Positions 37,479 to 48,359 of a DNA stretch of 64,000 bases are shown piece after piece. The stretch covers positions 22,680,449-22,744,448 of the forward strand of contig NC_045452.1 of assembly GCF_002776525.5 (NCBI RefSeq), in the 5' to 3' direction. This DNA comes from Piliocolobus tephrosceles (lineage: Eukaryota > Chordata > Mammalia > Primates > Cercopithecidae). The notes below the pieces were generated by a model. That model saw nothing but the letters and a program-made list of their open reading frames with translations. It was not told the origin of the DNA and made no database searches. Each line of letters begins with the position of its first letter. Within the stretch, counting starts at the first letter, position 1. The position numbers were made by a program, and so were the translations under genes.

Positions 37479-37778
37479 CTTTTTTTTTTTTTTTTTTTTG
37501 AGATGGAGTCTCGCACTGTCACCCGGGCTGGTGTGCAATGGCAAGATCTCAGCTCACTGCAACCTCCTCCTCCCAGGTTCAAGCGATTCTCCTGCCTCAG
37601 CCTCTCGAGTAGCTAGGATTACAGGCGTCTGCCACCATACCCGGCTATTTTTTTGTATTTTAAGTGTAGATGAGGTTTCACGATGTTGGCCAGGCTGGTC
37701 TTGAACTCCTGACCTCACGATCCACCCACCTTGGCCTCCCTAAGTGCTGGGATTCCAGACGTGAGCCACCGTGCCTCC
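37479..37778 (-). mobile_element. Alu, antisense
   Basis: Complete dimer. Confidence 0.92.
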
Positions 37779-37930
37779 TGTATCATTGTCTATGGTCTAA
37801 ACTTTTCTAGCTAAAAGCCTAGGTGGCTTGTACGTATGGCAGCATGCTTGGACATGAAACAGATTTCTGGTTAGATTCTAGTCAAGTTCTATAGATGTTA
37901 CTGGTAGGCAGAAAGGCTGTTATGGAATTC

Positions 37931-38245
37931 TTTTTTTTTATTATTATTATTTTTATTTTTTTTGAGACGGAGTCTCGCTCTGTCGCCCAGCCTGGAGTGC
38001 AGTGGCGCCATCTCCACTCACTGCAAGCTCCGCCTCCCAGGTTCAAGCCATTCTCCTGCCTCAGCCTCCCGTATAGCTGGCACTACAGGTGCCCGCCACC
38101 GCGCCCGGCTAATTTTTGTATTTTTTTAGTAGAGATGGGGTTTCACCGTGTTAGCCAGGATGGTCTCGATCTCCTGATCTCGTGATCCGCTCGTCTCGGC
38201 CTCCCAAAGTGCTGGAATTACAGGCGTGAGCCACCGCGCCCGGCC
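37931..38245 (-). mobile_element. Alu (Y type), antisense
   Basis: Target 'gtt(a/g)tggaattctt' on both sides; low divergence. Confidence 0.93.
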
Positions 38246-38816
38246 ATGTTGTGGAATTCTTCTGGTGACTTTTAGTCCCTGACCCAGGTATATTGTCCTT
38301 TGAGTCCCAGATTAACTAACTATAGCAGCTAAGCATTTGAATCAGACTTCTCATAGCAATATTATGGGCTGTCTGATATATTCAGGATTTGTTGAGCAGA
38401 TAATTGTGCACAGTGCTGTGTGTGATCTTACTCATTCTCAGCCTTGCCACAGACATACCCCACATTTCCCTTTAGTTATTTTTTTTATACAGAGAATGCT
38501 ATTGTTATTGGATATCAAATAATTTTATTTTTCTAATGTCGGGAAATGACCCATTCCACTTAAGTCAGTTTTCCAAATAATTAAAAAAATACTTCAGAAA
38601 TAAAATGTTTCCAAATATTTCTTAAAATTCTTAAAATTTAGATTAAAGTTTGCTGATCTCTTACATTTAATAAAGCTGGGACTTGAAGACTTACCATAGT
38701 TTTCAACTGCCTTGCAAGTTCATAAACTTGTAAGGGTACAAAGTGAATAAGATAAATTCAGAGTTTTAAGGTAAGGGCTTTATATTAGCTTTTTTTTTTT
38801 TTTTTTTTTTAAGGTT

Positions 38817-39119
38817 GTTTTGTTTTGTTTTTGTTTTTGAGACAGAGTCTCATTCTGTCACCCAGGCTGGAGTGCAGTTGCACGATCTTGGCTCACTGCA
38901 ACCTCCATCTCCTGGGTTCAGGCAATTCTTCTGTCTCAGCCTTCTGAGTAGCTGGGACTACAGGCACATGCCACCATGCCCGGCTACTTTTCTGTATTTT
39001 TAATAGAGATGGGGTTTCACTATGCTAGCCAGGATGGTCTCAATCTCCTGACCTCATAATCTGCCCACCTTGGACTCCCAAGGTGCTGAGATTACAGGCG
39101 TGAGCCACCGCACCTGGCC
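38817..39119 (-). mobile_element. Alu, antisense
   Basis: Tail region includes T-runs from 38791 and (TTTTG)n. Confidence 0.92.
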
Positions 39120-39267
39120 TTTTTAAAGTTTTTAATTGACATATAATTGTACATATTTACGGGGTACATAGTGATGTTTTGATACATATAATATATAATG
39201 ATCAGATCGGAACAATTAGCATATCCATCACATTGAACAATTATCATTTGTGTTGAGCCTTTAGTTC

Positions 39268-39586
39268 TTTTTTTGGGGGGGGACAGTTTTTTTTTTTTTT
39301 TTTTTTGGAGACAGGGTCTCACTCTGTCACCCAGGCTGGAGTGCAGTGGCACCATCTCGGCTCACTGCAGCCTCCGACTCCCTGGTTCAAGCAGTTCCCC
39401 TGCCTCAGCCTCCCAAGTAGCTGGGATTACAGACATGCACCACCATGCCCAGCTAATTTTTGTATTTTTAGTAGAGACAGGGTTTCACCATATTGGCCAC
39501 GATAGTCTTGATCTCCTGACCTTGTAATCTGCCCACCTTGGCCTCCCAGAGTGCTGGGATTACAGGCGTGAGCCACCGCGCCCAGC
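39268..39586 (-). mobile_element. Alu, antisense, tail interrupted by G-run
   Basis: Target 'tgagcctttagttc' exact on both sides (39254-39267 and 39587-39600). The 3' tail reads T8-G8-acag-T20. Confidence 0.93.
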
Positions 39587-39867
39587 TGAGCCTTTAGTTC
39601 TAAGTATAATAAATAATATCTCTACCAGTCACTCCTATTAAAAATCTTAAAAAAAATTACTCAAATGTTACCACTGGAATTTTTCTCCCTGAATTGAAGG
39701 TACGTGGTTAGATCATTAACAATACCATCTAAATGAAGGAAACGTATCTGGATATCCAGTGTCATATACTTTTATGTATTTATTTCAGGAATTACTATTT
39801 TGTCTCCATAATTAGGAAACAGACTGTGTTCTTTATTTGAAACACAACAGTATAAATACTGGAGTAA

Positions 39868-40119
39868 AGTTGGGTGCAGTGGATCATGGCCGTAATCCCA
39901 GCACTTGAGCCCAGGAGTTTGAGACCAGCCTAGGCAACATAGAGAGACCTTGTCTCAGCAAAAAAATTTAAAGTTAGCCAGGTGTGGTGCTGTGCACCTA
40001 TAGTCCCAGCTACTCAGGAGGCTGAGGTGGGAGGACCACTTGAGCACAGGAGGTCAAGGCTGCAGTGAGCCATGATTGTGCCACAGAGCAAGACCCTGTC
40101 TCAATAAAAAAGAAGAGAA
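39868..40119 (+). mobile_element. Alu (J type), sense, with deletions
   Basis: Left arm lost between 'cccagcactt' and 'gagcccagg'; target 'actggagt' on both sides. Confidence 0.88.
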
Positions 40120-40671
40120 AAACTGGAGTGAGAACTCTCCTCCTCTCATAATCATAGTATCCACGTTAGGAAAATGCTTCTGAGAGTAACTTAAAGTACT
40201 CTGTGTGCATCTTCTTTCAAAACCTTGCTTTTTTCTCAGTTTTTGTAAGGTGAGAAAGGAAACAACCTTCACCATAGAAGTACTGTCTTAATTGAGATTA
40301 AGATCCAAATAAAACATGTTAAACCTCCATATAAAGACATTGCAACTCATTAAAACAGAAAAATGTACCTTTGTTATGTCTTTCCAAATATCCATACCCA
40401 CATCCTGTTCAGCTTTGTTAATAATACAAAGATCACAAATGTGAAGCACAAATGCTGCTTCTCCCCCTCCTGTTCCCGTGTCAGAGATGGAGAAGAAAGC
40501 ACAGTGAGCTGTTCACCAGTCCAGCAGTGAACTTGGAGTCCTTTGTAACAGTGTTTCCAATAACTGCTGCCAATAAAACAGTTAGAATTTGAGTTAGAAC
40601 CTATCTGCTGTCCCTCAACTAGTGTCTGATAGCCGAGAATGTAATTCGTTTGTGTGTCTATTAGAAAATTA

Positions 40672-40938
40672 GCAGCACTTTGGGAGGCCGAGGTGGGTGG
40701 ATCTCGAGGTCAGGAGATCGAAACCATCCTGGTTAACCCAGTGAAACCCCGTTTCTACTAAAAATACAAAAAATTAGCTGGGCGTGGTGGCGGGCGCCTG
40801 TAGTCCCAGCTACTGGGGAGGCTGAGGCAGGAGAATGGCGTGAACCCAGGAGGCGGAGCTTGCAGTGAGCCGAGATAGCGCCACTGCACTACAGCCTGGG
40901 CGACAGAGCTAGACTCTGTCTCAAAAAAAAAAAAAAAA
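40672..40938 (+). mobile_element. Alu (Y type), sense, 5'-truncated
   Basis: Starts at 'cagcactttgggaggccg'; target 'agaaaattag' on both sides shows the truncation occurred at insertion. Confidence 0.92.
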
Positions 40939-41784
40939 GGAAAAGAAAATTAGGCAGGCCCCACAGACAGTAGCAGCATGAAGGAACCTGCTTAGAAGAG
41001 GTTTTTATGGTGTGATTGTGTGTTTTTTTTTTTTAATTGTTGTTTCCTGAAGTAGAATCCATAGCCCAAAACAAGTTTCAAGCCTGAGAAAATATAATTT
41101 GAGGTGTTTTTTATGCTCCTAATGAAAAGATGAATGAATGCATCATTAAACCTTAACAGTAGAGCAGAATTTCACTGTTACAAACCGCATAGGTCCTCCT
41201 GGTTGTGCTGCTGTTCTCTGCCTGTGTGTCACTGAGTTTGAGCATCATTATTGTTTGAATCAGAGGACCCACTGGGATTAAGGCTTCTTGGAGTTGCTGC
41301 GCAAGAATCTGAGGAAACTTCAATCTTTACTAGCATTTCTTAATGCTTTCCATGACTTTTGTGCAATTATATAAGTTCAATTTAGACAAAATGCTGTTAC
41401 TTTTTAAGGCATTACTATTCACTGAAAATAGATATGTCATTCCCCATAAAGGGAAAAGCATTTGTAACTGTCATTTTAAAAAAAAACAACTATAAAACAA
41501 TATAGAGGTGTATGGTGTGTGTGTGTTACTTTAGAATCTAGAGTTTACAGTCTAGATTGTTTAGTGTAAACATGAGACCATCTGGTTTTACAAATATTTA
41601 CAAATATTTTACAAACTATTCATTAGCTGCTGTCTCAAAATCATGATAGCAAACTTGAAATGATTTTATCAGTCTTATAGAGGAAGAATCTGATGGATTT
41701 GATCCAGCCTGTTAAACTGGTTGACACAAAAGTGACTGAAAGGTCTCCAGAAAGTCTGCATAGTACTCAAGACTGTAAACTATA
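40939..41784. other. Unique sequence downstream of XPNPEP3
   Basis: About 850 bases without a recognised repeat or gene. Confidence 0.5.
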
Positions 41785-42080
41785 GGCCGGGCGCGGTGGC
41801 TCAGGCCTGTAATCCCAGCACTTTGGGAGGCCAAGACGGGCGGATCACGAGGTCAGGAGATCGAGATCATCCTGGCTAACACGGTGAAACCCCGTCTCTA
41901 CTAAAAATACAAAAAAAATTAGCCGGGCGTGGTGGCGGGTGCCTCTCTAGTCCCTGCTACTCGGGAGGCTGAGACAGGAGAATGGCGTGAACCCGGGAGG
42001 CGGAGCTTATAGTGAGCCAAGATCGCGCCACTGCACTCCAGCCTGGGCGACAAAGTGAGACTCCGTCTCAAAAAAAAAAA
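41785..42080 (+). mobile_element. Alu (Y type), sense, recent
   Basis: Exact 14-base target repeat 'gactgtaaactata' (41771-41784, 42081-42094) and few changes from consensus. Confidence 0.95.
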
Positions 42081-42204
42081 GACTGTAAACTATAACCGTG
42101 CACATTTTATGAAGGATGGATTTTGTGGGGAAATAGGATCAAGTTGCAAAATTAGGAATATTTGAACTTTGTCAACCATATAATGAATCATAAGTGTAGC
42201 CATC

Positions 42205-42304
42205 TTGGGCTCAAGTAGCCGGGACTACAGTTGCCTGCCACCACGCCTGGCTAATTTTTGTATTTTTAGTAGAGATAGGGTGGCATGAACCACCTCACCC
42301 AGCC
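42205..42304 (-). mobile_element. Alu fragment, antisense
   Basis: Linker part joined to 'ggcatgaaccacc', middle deleted. Confidence 0.85.
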
Positions 42305-42609
42305 ATTTTTGTTTTGTTTTGTGTTTTTGAGACAGAGTCTTGCTCTGTCACCCAGGCTAGAGTGCAGTGGTGTGACCTCAGCTCACTTCAACCTCTGCTT
42401 CCCAGGTTCCAGCAATTCTCTTGCCTCAGTCTCCTGAGTAGCTGGGATTACAGGTACACATCACCACACCCAGCGAATTTTTGTATGTTAGTAGAGATGG
42501 GGTTTCACCATGTTGGCCAGGCTGGTCTTCAACTCCTGACCTCAAGTGATCTGCCTGCCTCGGCCTCCCAAAGTGCTAGGATTACAGGCGTGAGTCACTG
42601 CATCCATCC
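42305..42609 (-). mobile_element. Alu, antisense
   Basis: Complete; begins in the 5' end of the preceding fragment. Confidence 0.92.
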
Positions 42610-42794
42610 TAAATGTTATATGTCCCAAAAAAATAATTTTTAAAATGTTAATGAAAGATTTGAGCTTACTTCTGGGAACTTCTGAGTTTTTTGCTATCAG
42701 GCTGAAACACCTATACACTATACCTCATCCAGACTTTTTAGCGATAATGTCTTCAGGTTCTTCTTACACAAGTAGGTGATAAAAAACTTAAAAT

Positions 42795-43089
42795 CAGCCA
42801 GGCACGGTGGCTCATTCCTGTAACCCCGGCACTTTGGGAAGCCAAGGCAGGTGGATTGCTTGAGTCCAGGATATTAAGACCAGCATGGGCAACATGGTGA
42901 AACCCTGTCTCTACTAAAAATAAAAAATTAGCCAAGCATGGTAGTGTAACACCTATAGTCCCAGCTGCTAGGGAGGCTGAGGTGGGAGGATTTATTGAGC
43001 CTGTGAGGTTGAGGCTGCTAACCAAGATTGTGCCACTGCACACCAGCCTGGGAGTCAGAGCTAGACCCTATCTCAAAAAAGAAGAAAAA
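42795..43089 (+). mobile_element. Alu (J type), sense
   Basis: Diverged dimer. Confidence 0.9.
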
Positions 43090-43091
43090 GT

Positions 43092-43390
43092 TGTCTGGGC
43101 GCAGTGGTTCATGCCTATAATTGCAGCACTTTGGGAGGCCAAGGCGGGCGGATCACCTGAGGTTGGGAGTTCAAGACCAGCCTGACCAACATGGAGAAAC
43201 CCCATCTCTACTAAAAATACAAAATTAGCTAGGCATGGTGATGCATGCCTGTAATCCCAGCTACTCGGGAGGCTGAGGCAGGAGAATCACTTGAACCCAG
43301 GAGGCAGAGTTTGCAGTGAGCCAAGATTGCACCATTGCAGTCTAGCCTGGGCAACAGAGCGAGACTCCATCTCAAAAAAAAAAAGAAAAA
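43092..43390 (+). mobile_element. Alu, sense
   Basis: Tail-to-head with the preceding copy. Confidence 0.92.
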
Positions 43391-43399
43391 GTTAAACCA

Positions 43400-43679
43400 G
43401 GCCGGGCACAGTGGCTCACACACCTGTAATCCCAGCACTCTGGGAGGCCAAGGTGGGCGGATCACCTGAGGTCAGGAGTTTGAGACCAGCCTGGCTAACA
43501 TGGTGAAACCCCGTTTCCACTAAAAATATAAAAGATTAGCCGGGTGGTATGCACCTGTAATCCCAGCTACTTGGGAGGCTTGAACCTGGGAGGCAGAGGT
43601 TGCAGTGAGCCAAGATCACGCCATTGCACTCCAGTTTGGGCAACAGGAGCGAAACTCCATCTCAAGAAAAAAATATATA
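43400..43679 (+). mobile_element. Alu, sense
   Basis: Target 'gttaaaccag' on both sides; right arm shortened. Confidence 0.92.
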
Positions 43680-43721
43680 TATGTAGGTTAAACCAGTTTT
43701 AGGACTGTTCAAAAATTTACC

Positions 43722-43845
43722 ATCAGGCACAGTAGTGGTTGTAGTCCCAGGTACTTGGGAAGCTGAGACAGCAGAATCGCTTGAACCCAGCAGTTTGAGT
43801 CCAGCCTAAGCAACATAGCAAGACCCCCAATCTGAAAAGAAAAAA
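43722..43845 (+). mobile_element. Alu monomer-like fragment, degraded
   Basis: Left-monomer sequence with internal loss, ending 'gcaacatagcaagaccccc' and an A-rich run; sits inside the same old L1. Confidence 0.6.
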
Positions 43846-43927
43846 TACATTACCATTGAACTGATGAAATGGATAAAATATGGTGTATCCATACATTAAG
43901 ATATTCAGCCATAAAAAGGAATAGGTA

Positions 43928-44222
43928 GGCCGGGCATGGTAGCTCACACCTGTAATCCCAGCACTTTGGGAGGCCGAGGTGGGCAGATCACAAGGTCAGG
44001 AGTTTGAGACTAGCCTGGACAACAAGGTGAAACCCCATCTCTACTAAAAATACAATTAACCAGGCATGGTGGTGCGAGCCTGTAGTCCCAGCTGCTCAGG
44101 AGACTAAGGCAGGAGAATCGCTTGAACCTGGGAGGCGGAGGTTGCGATGAGCTGAGATCGTGCCACTGCACTTCAGCCTGGGCAACAGTGCGAGACTCCG
44201 TCTCAGAAAAGAAAAAAAAAAA
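43928..44222 (+). mobile_element. Alu, sense
   Basis: Target 'aaaaaggaatag' on both sides, within L1. Confidence 0.93.
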
Positions 44223-44429
44223 GGAATAGTTAATGCTACAACATGAATAAATTTTGAAAACATTATGCTAAGGGAAAGAAGCCAGACACAAAAAGAGGGC
44301 TGTCGCAGGAGTTCATTTAAATGAAATGTCCAGAAGAGGCAAATCCATACAGACAAAAAGTAGGTTAGTGATTACAAGGTGCTTGAGGGCAGGGGAAATG
44401 GAGAGTGGCTGCTAACAGGTACAGAGTTT

Positions 44430-44782
44430 TGTGGGGTTTGGGGTTTGGTTTTTGTTGTTTGGGTTGTTTTGTGTTTTGTTTTTGTTTTTGTTTCTAGACA
44501 GGGTCTCACTCCAGTTGCCCAGACTGGAAATGCAGTGGTGTGATCTCGGCTCACTGCAGCCTCGACTTCCCAGGCTCAGGTGATTCTCCGACCTCAGCCT
44601 CCCAAGTAGCTAGAACTACAGACATAAGCCACCATGCCTGGCTAAATTTTTTTGTACTTTTTGTAGAGACAAGGTTTCATCATACTGCCCAGGCCTGGTC
44701 TCAAACTCCTGGGACCAAGCAGTCCTTCCCCCTCAGCCTTCCAAAGTGCTGAGATTACAGGCATGAGCCACTGCACACGGCC
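44430..44782 (-). mobile_element. Alu (J/S type), antisense, with long GT-rich tail
   Basis: Tail 44430-44490 is a degenerate TTTTG/GTTT run; target 'cagagttt' on both sides. Confidence 0.9.
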
Positions 44783-44903
44783 CAGAGTTTCTTTTTTAGG
44801 TGATGAAAATGTGGAACCCGATAGTGGTGATAGATGTCTAACTCTGTGAAAACCATTAAATTGTTCACTTTATGTTAAATAAATCTTTAAAACAATAATT
44901 TAT

Positions 44904-45055
44904 GCTGGGTGCAGTGGCCCATGCATGTAATTTCAGAAACTCAGGAGGCTGAGGTAGGAGGATCACTTGAGCCCAGGGGTTTCAGGCTGCATTGAGCTAT
45001 GATCATGCCACTGTACTCCAGCCTGGGTGACAGAGCAAGACTCCATTTCTTAAAA
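44904..45055 (+). mobile_element. FLAM_C-type free left Alu monomer
   Basis: A single monomer with 'gagctatgatcatgccactg', followed directly by an A-rich end and then old L1 sequence; no right arm. Confidence 0.7.
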
Positions 45056-45100
45056 ACTGAAAAAATTATTACCACTGAAGTAAAATTTAAAGAATCTAAG

Positions 45101-45305
45101 GCTGGGCAACATGGCAAAACCTCATCTCTACTAAAAATACCAAAAATTAGCCAGCTGTGATGGCATGTGCCTGTAGTCCCAGCTACTGAGGAGGCTGAGG
45201 TGGGAGAATTGCCTGAGCCCAGGAGGTCAAGGCAGCAGTGATCGCGCCACTGTACTCCAGCCTGGCCAAGTGGAGTGAGACCCCATCTCAACAATAAAAA
45301 CAAAA
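45101..45305 (+). mobile_element. Alu, sense, 5'-truncated
   Basis: Starts in the left arm at 'ggctgggcaacatggc'. Confidence 0.87.
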
Positions 45306-45342
45306 AAGAATCTAGCAACTCTTCCTTTAACTAACAAATGTG

Positions 45343-45526
45343 AATTTTTTTTTCTTTTTTTTTGTGGGGAGGACAAGTCTTGCTTTGTCGCCCAGACTGG
45401 AGTACAGTGACCTCAGCTCACTGCAGCCTCCACCACCCAGGTTCAAGCGGTTCTCCTGTGAGCCAAGATTGCGCCATTGCACTCTAGCCTGGGAGACAGA
45501 GCAAAACTCAGTCTCAAAAAAAAAAT
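45343..45526. mobile_element. Alu fold-back: antisense 3' half joined to sense 3' end
   Basis: Antisense to 'gttcaagcggttctcctg' (45458), then sense from 'gtgagccaagattgcg' to an A-tail. Confidence 0.85.
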
Positions 45527-45876
45527 TGAAAGTAGGGACTCGGTTATTTGTACACCAATGTTCATTGCAGCACTATTCACAATAGCCAAAAGGTAGAAAA
45601 ATCCAAATATCGATTGATGGATGAGTAGATAAACAAAATGTGTATACATGCAATGAAATATTAGTCAGTTTTCTAAAGGAATGAAATTCTGATACATGTG
45701 ACAACATGGACGAACCTTGAAGACATTATGCTAAGTGAAATAAGCCAGATACAAAAAGACAAATACTGTATGATTCCACTTACATGCAGTGCCTAGTAGT
45801 CAAATTCATAGAGACAGAAGTAAAACAGTGGTCACCAATGTCTGGGGAATGGAAAGTTATTAACAGGTATAGAGTT
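45527..45876 (+). mobile_element. L1M 3' region
   Basis: 'tcattgcagcactattcaca', 'gacaacatggacgaacc' and 'aagccagatacaaaaagac'. Continuous old L1 sequence between two Alu blocks. Confidence 0.8.
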
Positions 45877-46155
45877 TCGGTGGCTCATGCCTGTAATCCC
45901 AGCACTTTGGGAGGCCGAGGTGGGTGGATCGATTGAGGCCAAGAGTTCAAGACCAGCCTGGCCAACATGGTGAAACTCCCGTGTCTACTAAAAATACAAA
46001 AATTATCCGGGCGTTGTGGTGCACACCTGTTAGCTACTCGGGAGGATGAGGCATGAGAATCGCTTGAACCCGCGAGACAGAGGTTGCAGTGAGCCAAGGT
46101 CACACCACTGCACTACAGCCTGGGCGATAGAGTGAGACTCAAAATAAAATAAGAT
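45877..46155 (+). mobile_element. Alu, sense, ends truncated
   Basis: Starts 'cggtggctcatgcctg' after L1. Confidence 0.9.
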
Positions 46156-46173
46156 GGTTAAAATTATATTCTC

Positions 46174-46802
46174 GGCCGGGCGCGGTGGCTCAAGCCTGTA
46201 ATCCCAGCACTTTGGGAAGCTGAGACGGGCGGATCACGAAGTCAGGAAATCGAGACCATCCTGGCTAACACGGTGAAACCCCGTCTCTACTAAAANNNNN
46301 NNNNNNNNNNNNNNNNNNNNNNNNNNNNNNNNNNNNNNNNNNNNNNNNNNNNNNNNNNNNNNNNNNNNNNNNNNNNNNNNNNNNNNNNNNNNNNNNNNNN
46401 NNNNNNNNNNNNNNNNNNNNNNNNNNNNNNNNNNNNNNNNNNNNNNNNNNNNNNNNNNNNNNNNNNNNNNNNNNNNNNNNNNNNNNNNNNNNNNNNNNNN
46501 NNNNNNNNNNNNNNNNNNNNNNNNNNNNNNNNNNNNNNNNNNNNNNNNNNNNNNNNNNNNNNNNNNNNNNNNNNNNNNNNNNNNNNNNNNNNNNNNNNNN
46601 NNNNNNNNNNNNNNNNNNNNNNNNNNNNNNNNNNNNNNNNNNNNNNNNNNNNNNNNNNNNNNNNNNNNNNNNNNNNNNNNNNNNNNNNNNNNNNNAGAAT
46701 GGCGTAAACCTGGGAGGCGGAGCTTGCAGTGAGCTGAGATCCAGTGACTGCACTCCAGCCTGGGCGACACAGCGAGACTCCGTCTCAAAAAAAAAAAAAA
46801 AA
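46174..46802 (+). mobile_element. Alu, young AluYR-like, sense, containing the 400-N gap
   Basis: Target 'aaattatattctc' on both sides of the whole element. Confidence 0.9.
46296..46695. other. Assembly gap, 400 N
   Basis: Unknown bases inside the Alu at 46174-46802. Confidence 0.99.
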
Positions 46803-46816
46803 ATTATATTCTCACT

Positions 46817-47085
46817 GGCCAGGCGCGATGGGCTGGAGTGCAGTGGCATGATCTCGGCTCACTGCAAGCTCTGCCTCCCGGGTTCATGCCATTGTCCTGC
46901 CTCAGCCTCCCGAGTAGCTGGGACTACAGGCACCCACCACCACGCCCTGCTAATTTTTTGTATTTTTTAGTAGAGACGGGATTTCACCGTGTTAGCCGGG
47001 ATGGTCTCGACCTCCTGACCTCGTGATCCACCCGCCTCGGCCTCCCAAACTGCTGAAATTACAGGCTTGAGCCAACGCGCCCAGC
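46817..47085. mobile_element. Alu: 14-base sense 5' end joined to an antisense copy
   Basis: 'ggccaggcgcgatg' (46817-46830) is followed by antisense 'ggctggagtgcagtggc' without a T-tail; ends at 47085. Confidence 0.85.
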
Positions 47086-47117
47086 AATAACAATTTTTAA
47101 TAAAATAACTATATCTG

Positions 47118-47243
47118 CGGAAGGCTGAGGCAGGAGAATCGCTTGAACCCAAGAGGCGGAGGTTGCGGTGAGCTGAGATCCCGCCATTGCACTCCAGCCT
47201 GGGCAACAAGAGCAAAACTCTGTCTCAAAACAACAACAAAAAC
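47118..47243 (+). mobile_element. Alu, sense, 5'-truncated
   Basis: Right-arm end only; target 'actatatctgc' on both sides. Confidence 0.9.
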
Positions 47244-47355
47244 ACTATATCTGCATGTGGGCAACAGGAAGAGGAGGACTAAAGGCAGATTGAGGTTGAC
47301 AGTATTTAAGTAACTAAAATGAGAATAAAATCAAATAGCAGGAATTTGGACACAC

Positions 47356-47479
47356 CACCACTTTGGGAGGCCGAGACAGGCAGAACACCTGAGAGCAGGA
47401 GTTCAAGACAAGCCTAGGCATAGGCAATGTGGTGATACCCCATCTCTAAAATAAATAAATAAATAAATAAAGTTGGTGG

Positions 47480-47522
<43 letters not shown>

Positions 47523-47670
47523 GTTGGCGGTGCCCGCCTATAGTCTCAGCTACTTGGGAGGCTGAAGCATAAGAACCAGGAGGCAGAGGTTGCAGTAAGC
47601 CGAGATCACACCACTGCACTCCAGCCTGGGTGACAGAGTGAGACTCTGTTTCAAAAAAATACAAAAATTG
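47356..47670 (+). mobile_element. Alu, sense, with expanded linker
   Basis: The middle A-rich linker grew into the (AAAT)n at 47446-47521. Confidence 0.9.
47446..47521. repeat. (AAAT)n microsatellite inside an Alu
   Basis: About five plus eleven AAAT units separated by 'agttggtggt'. It lies in the middle A-rich linker of the Alu at 47356-47670. Confidence 0.9.
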
Positions 47671-47778
47671 AAAACAAAAACCAGGAGTTTATAATCTCAT
47701 GGTCCCCTGCAATAATTAGATTATTATGTCTGAAGTATCATGTGCATTTTGGGGCACCTGTTTTTAAAAAGATATGTC

Positions 47779-48064
47779 GGCCGGGCACGGTGGCTCACGC
47801 CTGTATTCCCAGCACTTTGGGAGGCCGAGGTGGGCGGATTACCCAAGGTCAGGAGCTCGAGACCAGCCTGACCAACATGGCAAAATCCTGTCTCTACTAA
47901 AAATACAAAAATTAGCCAGGCATAATGGTGAGTGCCTGTAATCCCAGCTACTCAGGGAGGCTGATGCTTGGACCCGGGAGGCAGAGGTTGCAGTGAGATG
48001 AGATCGCGCCACTGCACTCCAGCCTGGGCAAGACTCAATATCAAAAAAAAAAAAAGAAAAAAAA
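47779..48064 (+). mobile_element. Alu, sense
   Basis: Complete apart from small right-arm deletions. Confidence 0.92.
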
Positions 48065-48359
48065 GAATGTTAAGTAAATAGAATCACATCATACAGTGTG
48101 TAACCTTGAGGGACTGGCTTTTTTTTTTTTTTTAATTCAGCAGAATTCTCTGGAGATTCCTCCCGTTGTTGCATATCAATAGTTCATTCCTTTTTATTGT
48201 AGAGTGGTATGGATTTACCAGTTTAGCCACTCATCTGTTGAAAGATATCTGGCTATTAAGAATAAAACTGCTATAAACATTTATGCATGGGTTTTATGTA
48301 AATCGAGGTCTTCATTTCTCTGGAATAAATGCCAGGAGTGCAATAGCAGGGGTTTTCTG

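Larger units (their letters stand above)
34744..40600 (+). other. XPNPEP3: XPNPEP3 3' UTR and downstream sequence, end not resolved
   Basis: After the stop there is no splice donor that I can support, so this is 3' UTR running into flanking DNA. AATAAA hexamers occur at 35874, 38599, 38669, 40308 and 40572. The one at 40572 follows about 500 bases of non-repeat sequence and would give a 3' UTR of about 5.8 kb; the one at 35874 sits in an A-rich stretch next to an Alu. Non-repeat stretches are 34744-35496, 35808-36187, 36497-37024, 38247-38790, 39587-39867 and 40120-40671; I see no coding sequence in them. The rest is Alu, almost all antisense. Confidence 0.5.
43680..44903 (+). mobile_element. 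L1M 3' region with nested Alus
   Basis: 'aaatatggtgtatccataca', 'tattcagccataaaaaggaa', 'gaagccagacacaaaaag' and 'gtggtgatagatgtctaac' in order, split by Alus at 43722, 43928 and 44430. Confidence 0.7.

Noticed and set aside
46234..46849. Two long ORFs running through the N gap
   Set aside because: Artefacts of translating unknown bases inside an Alu.
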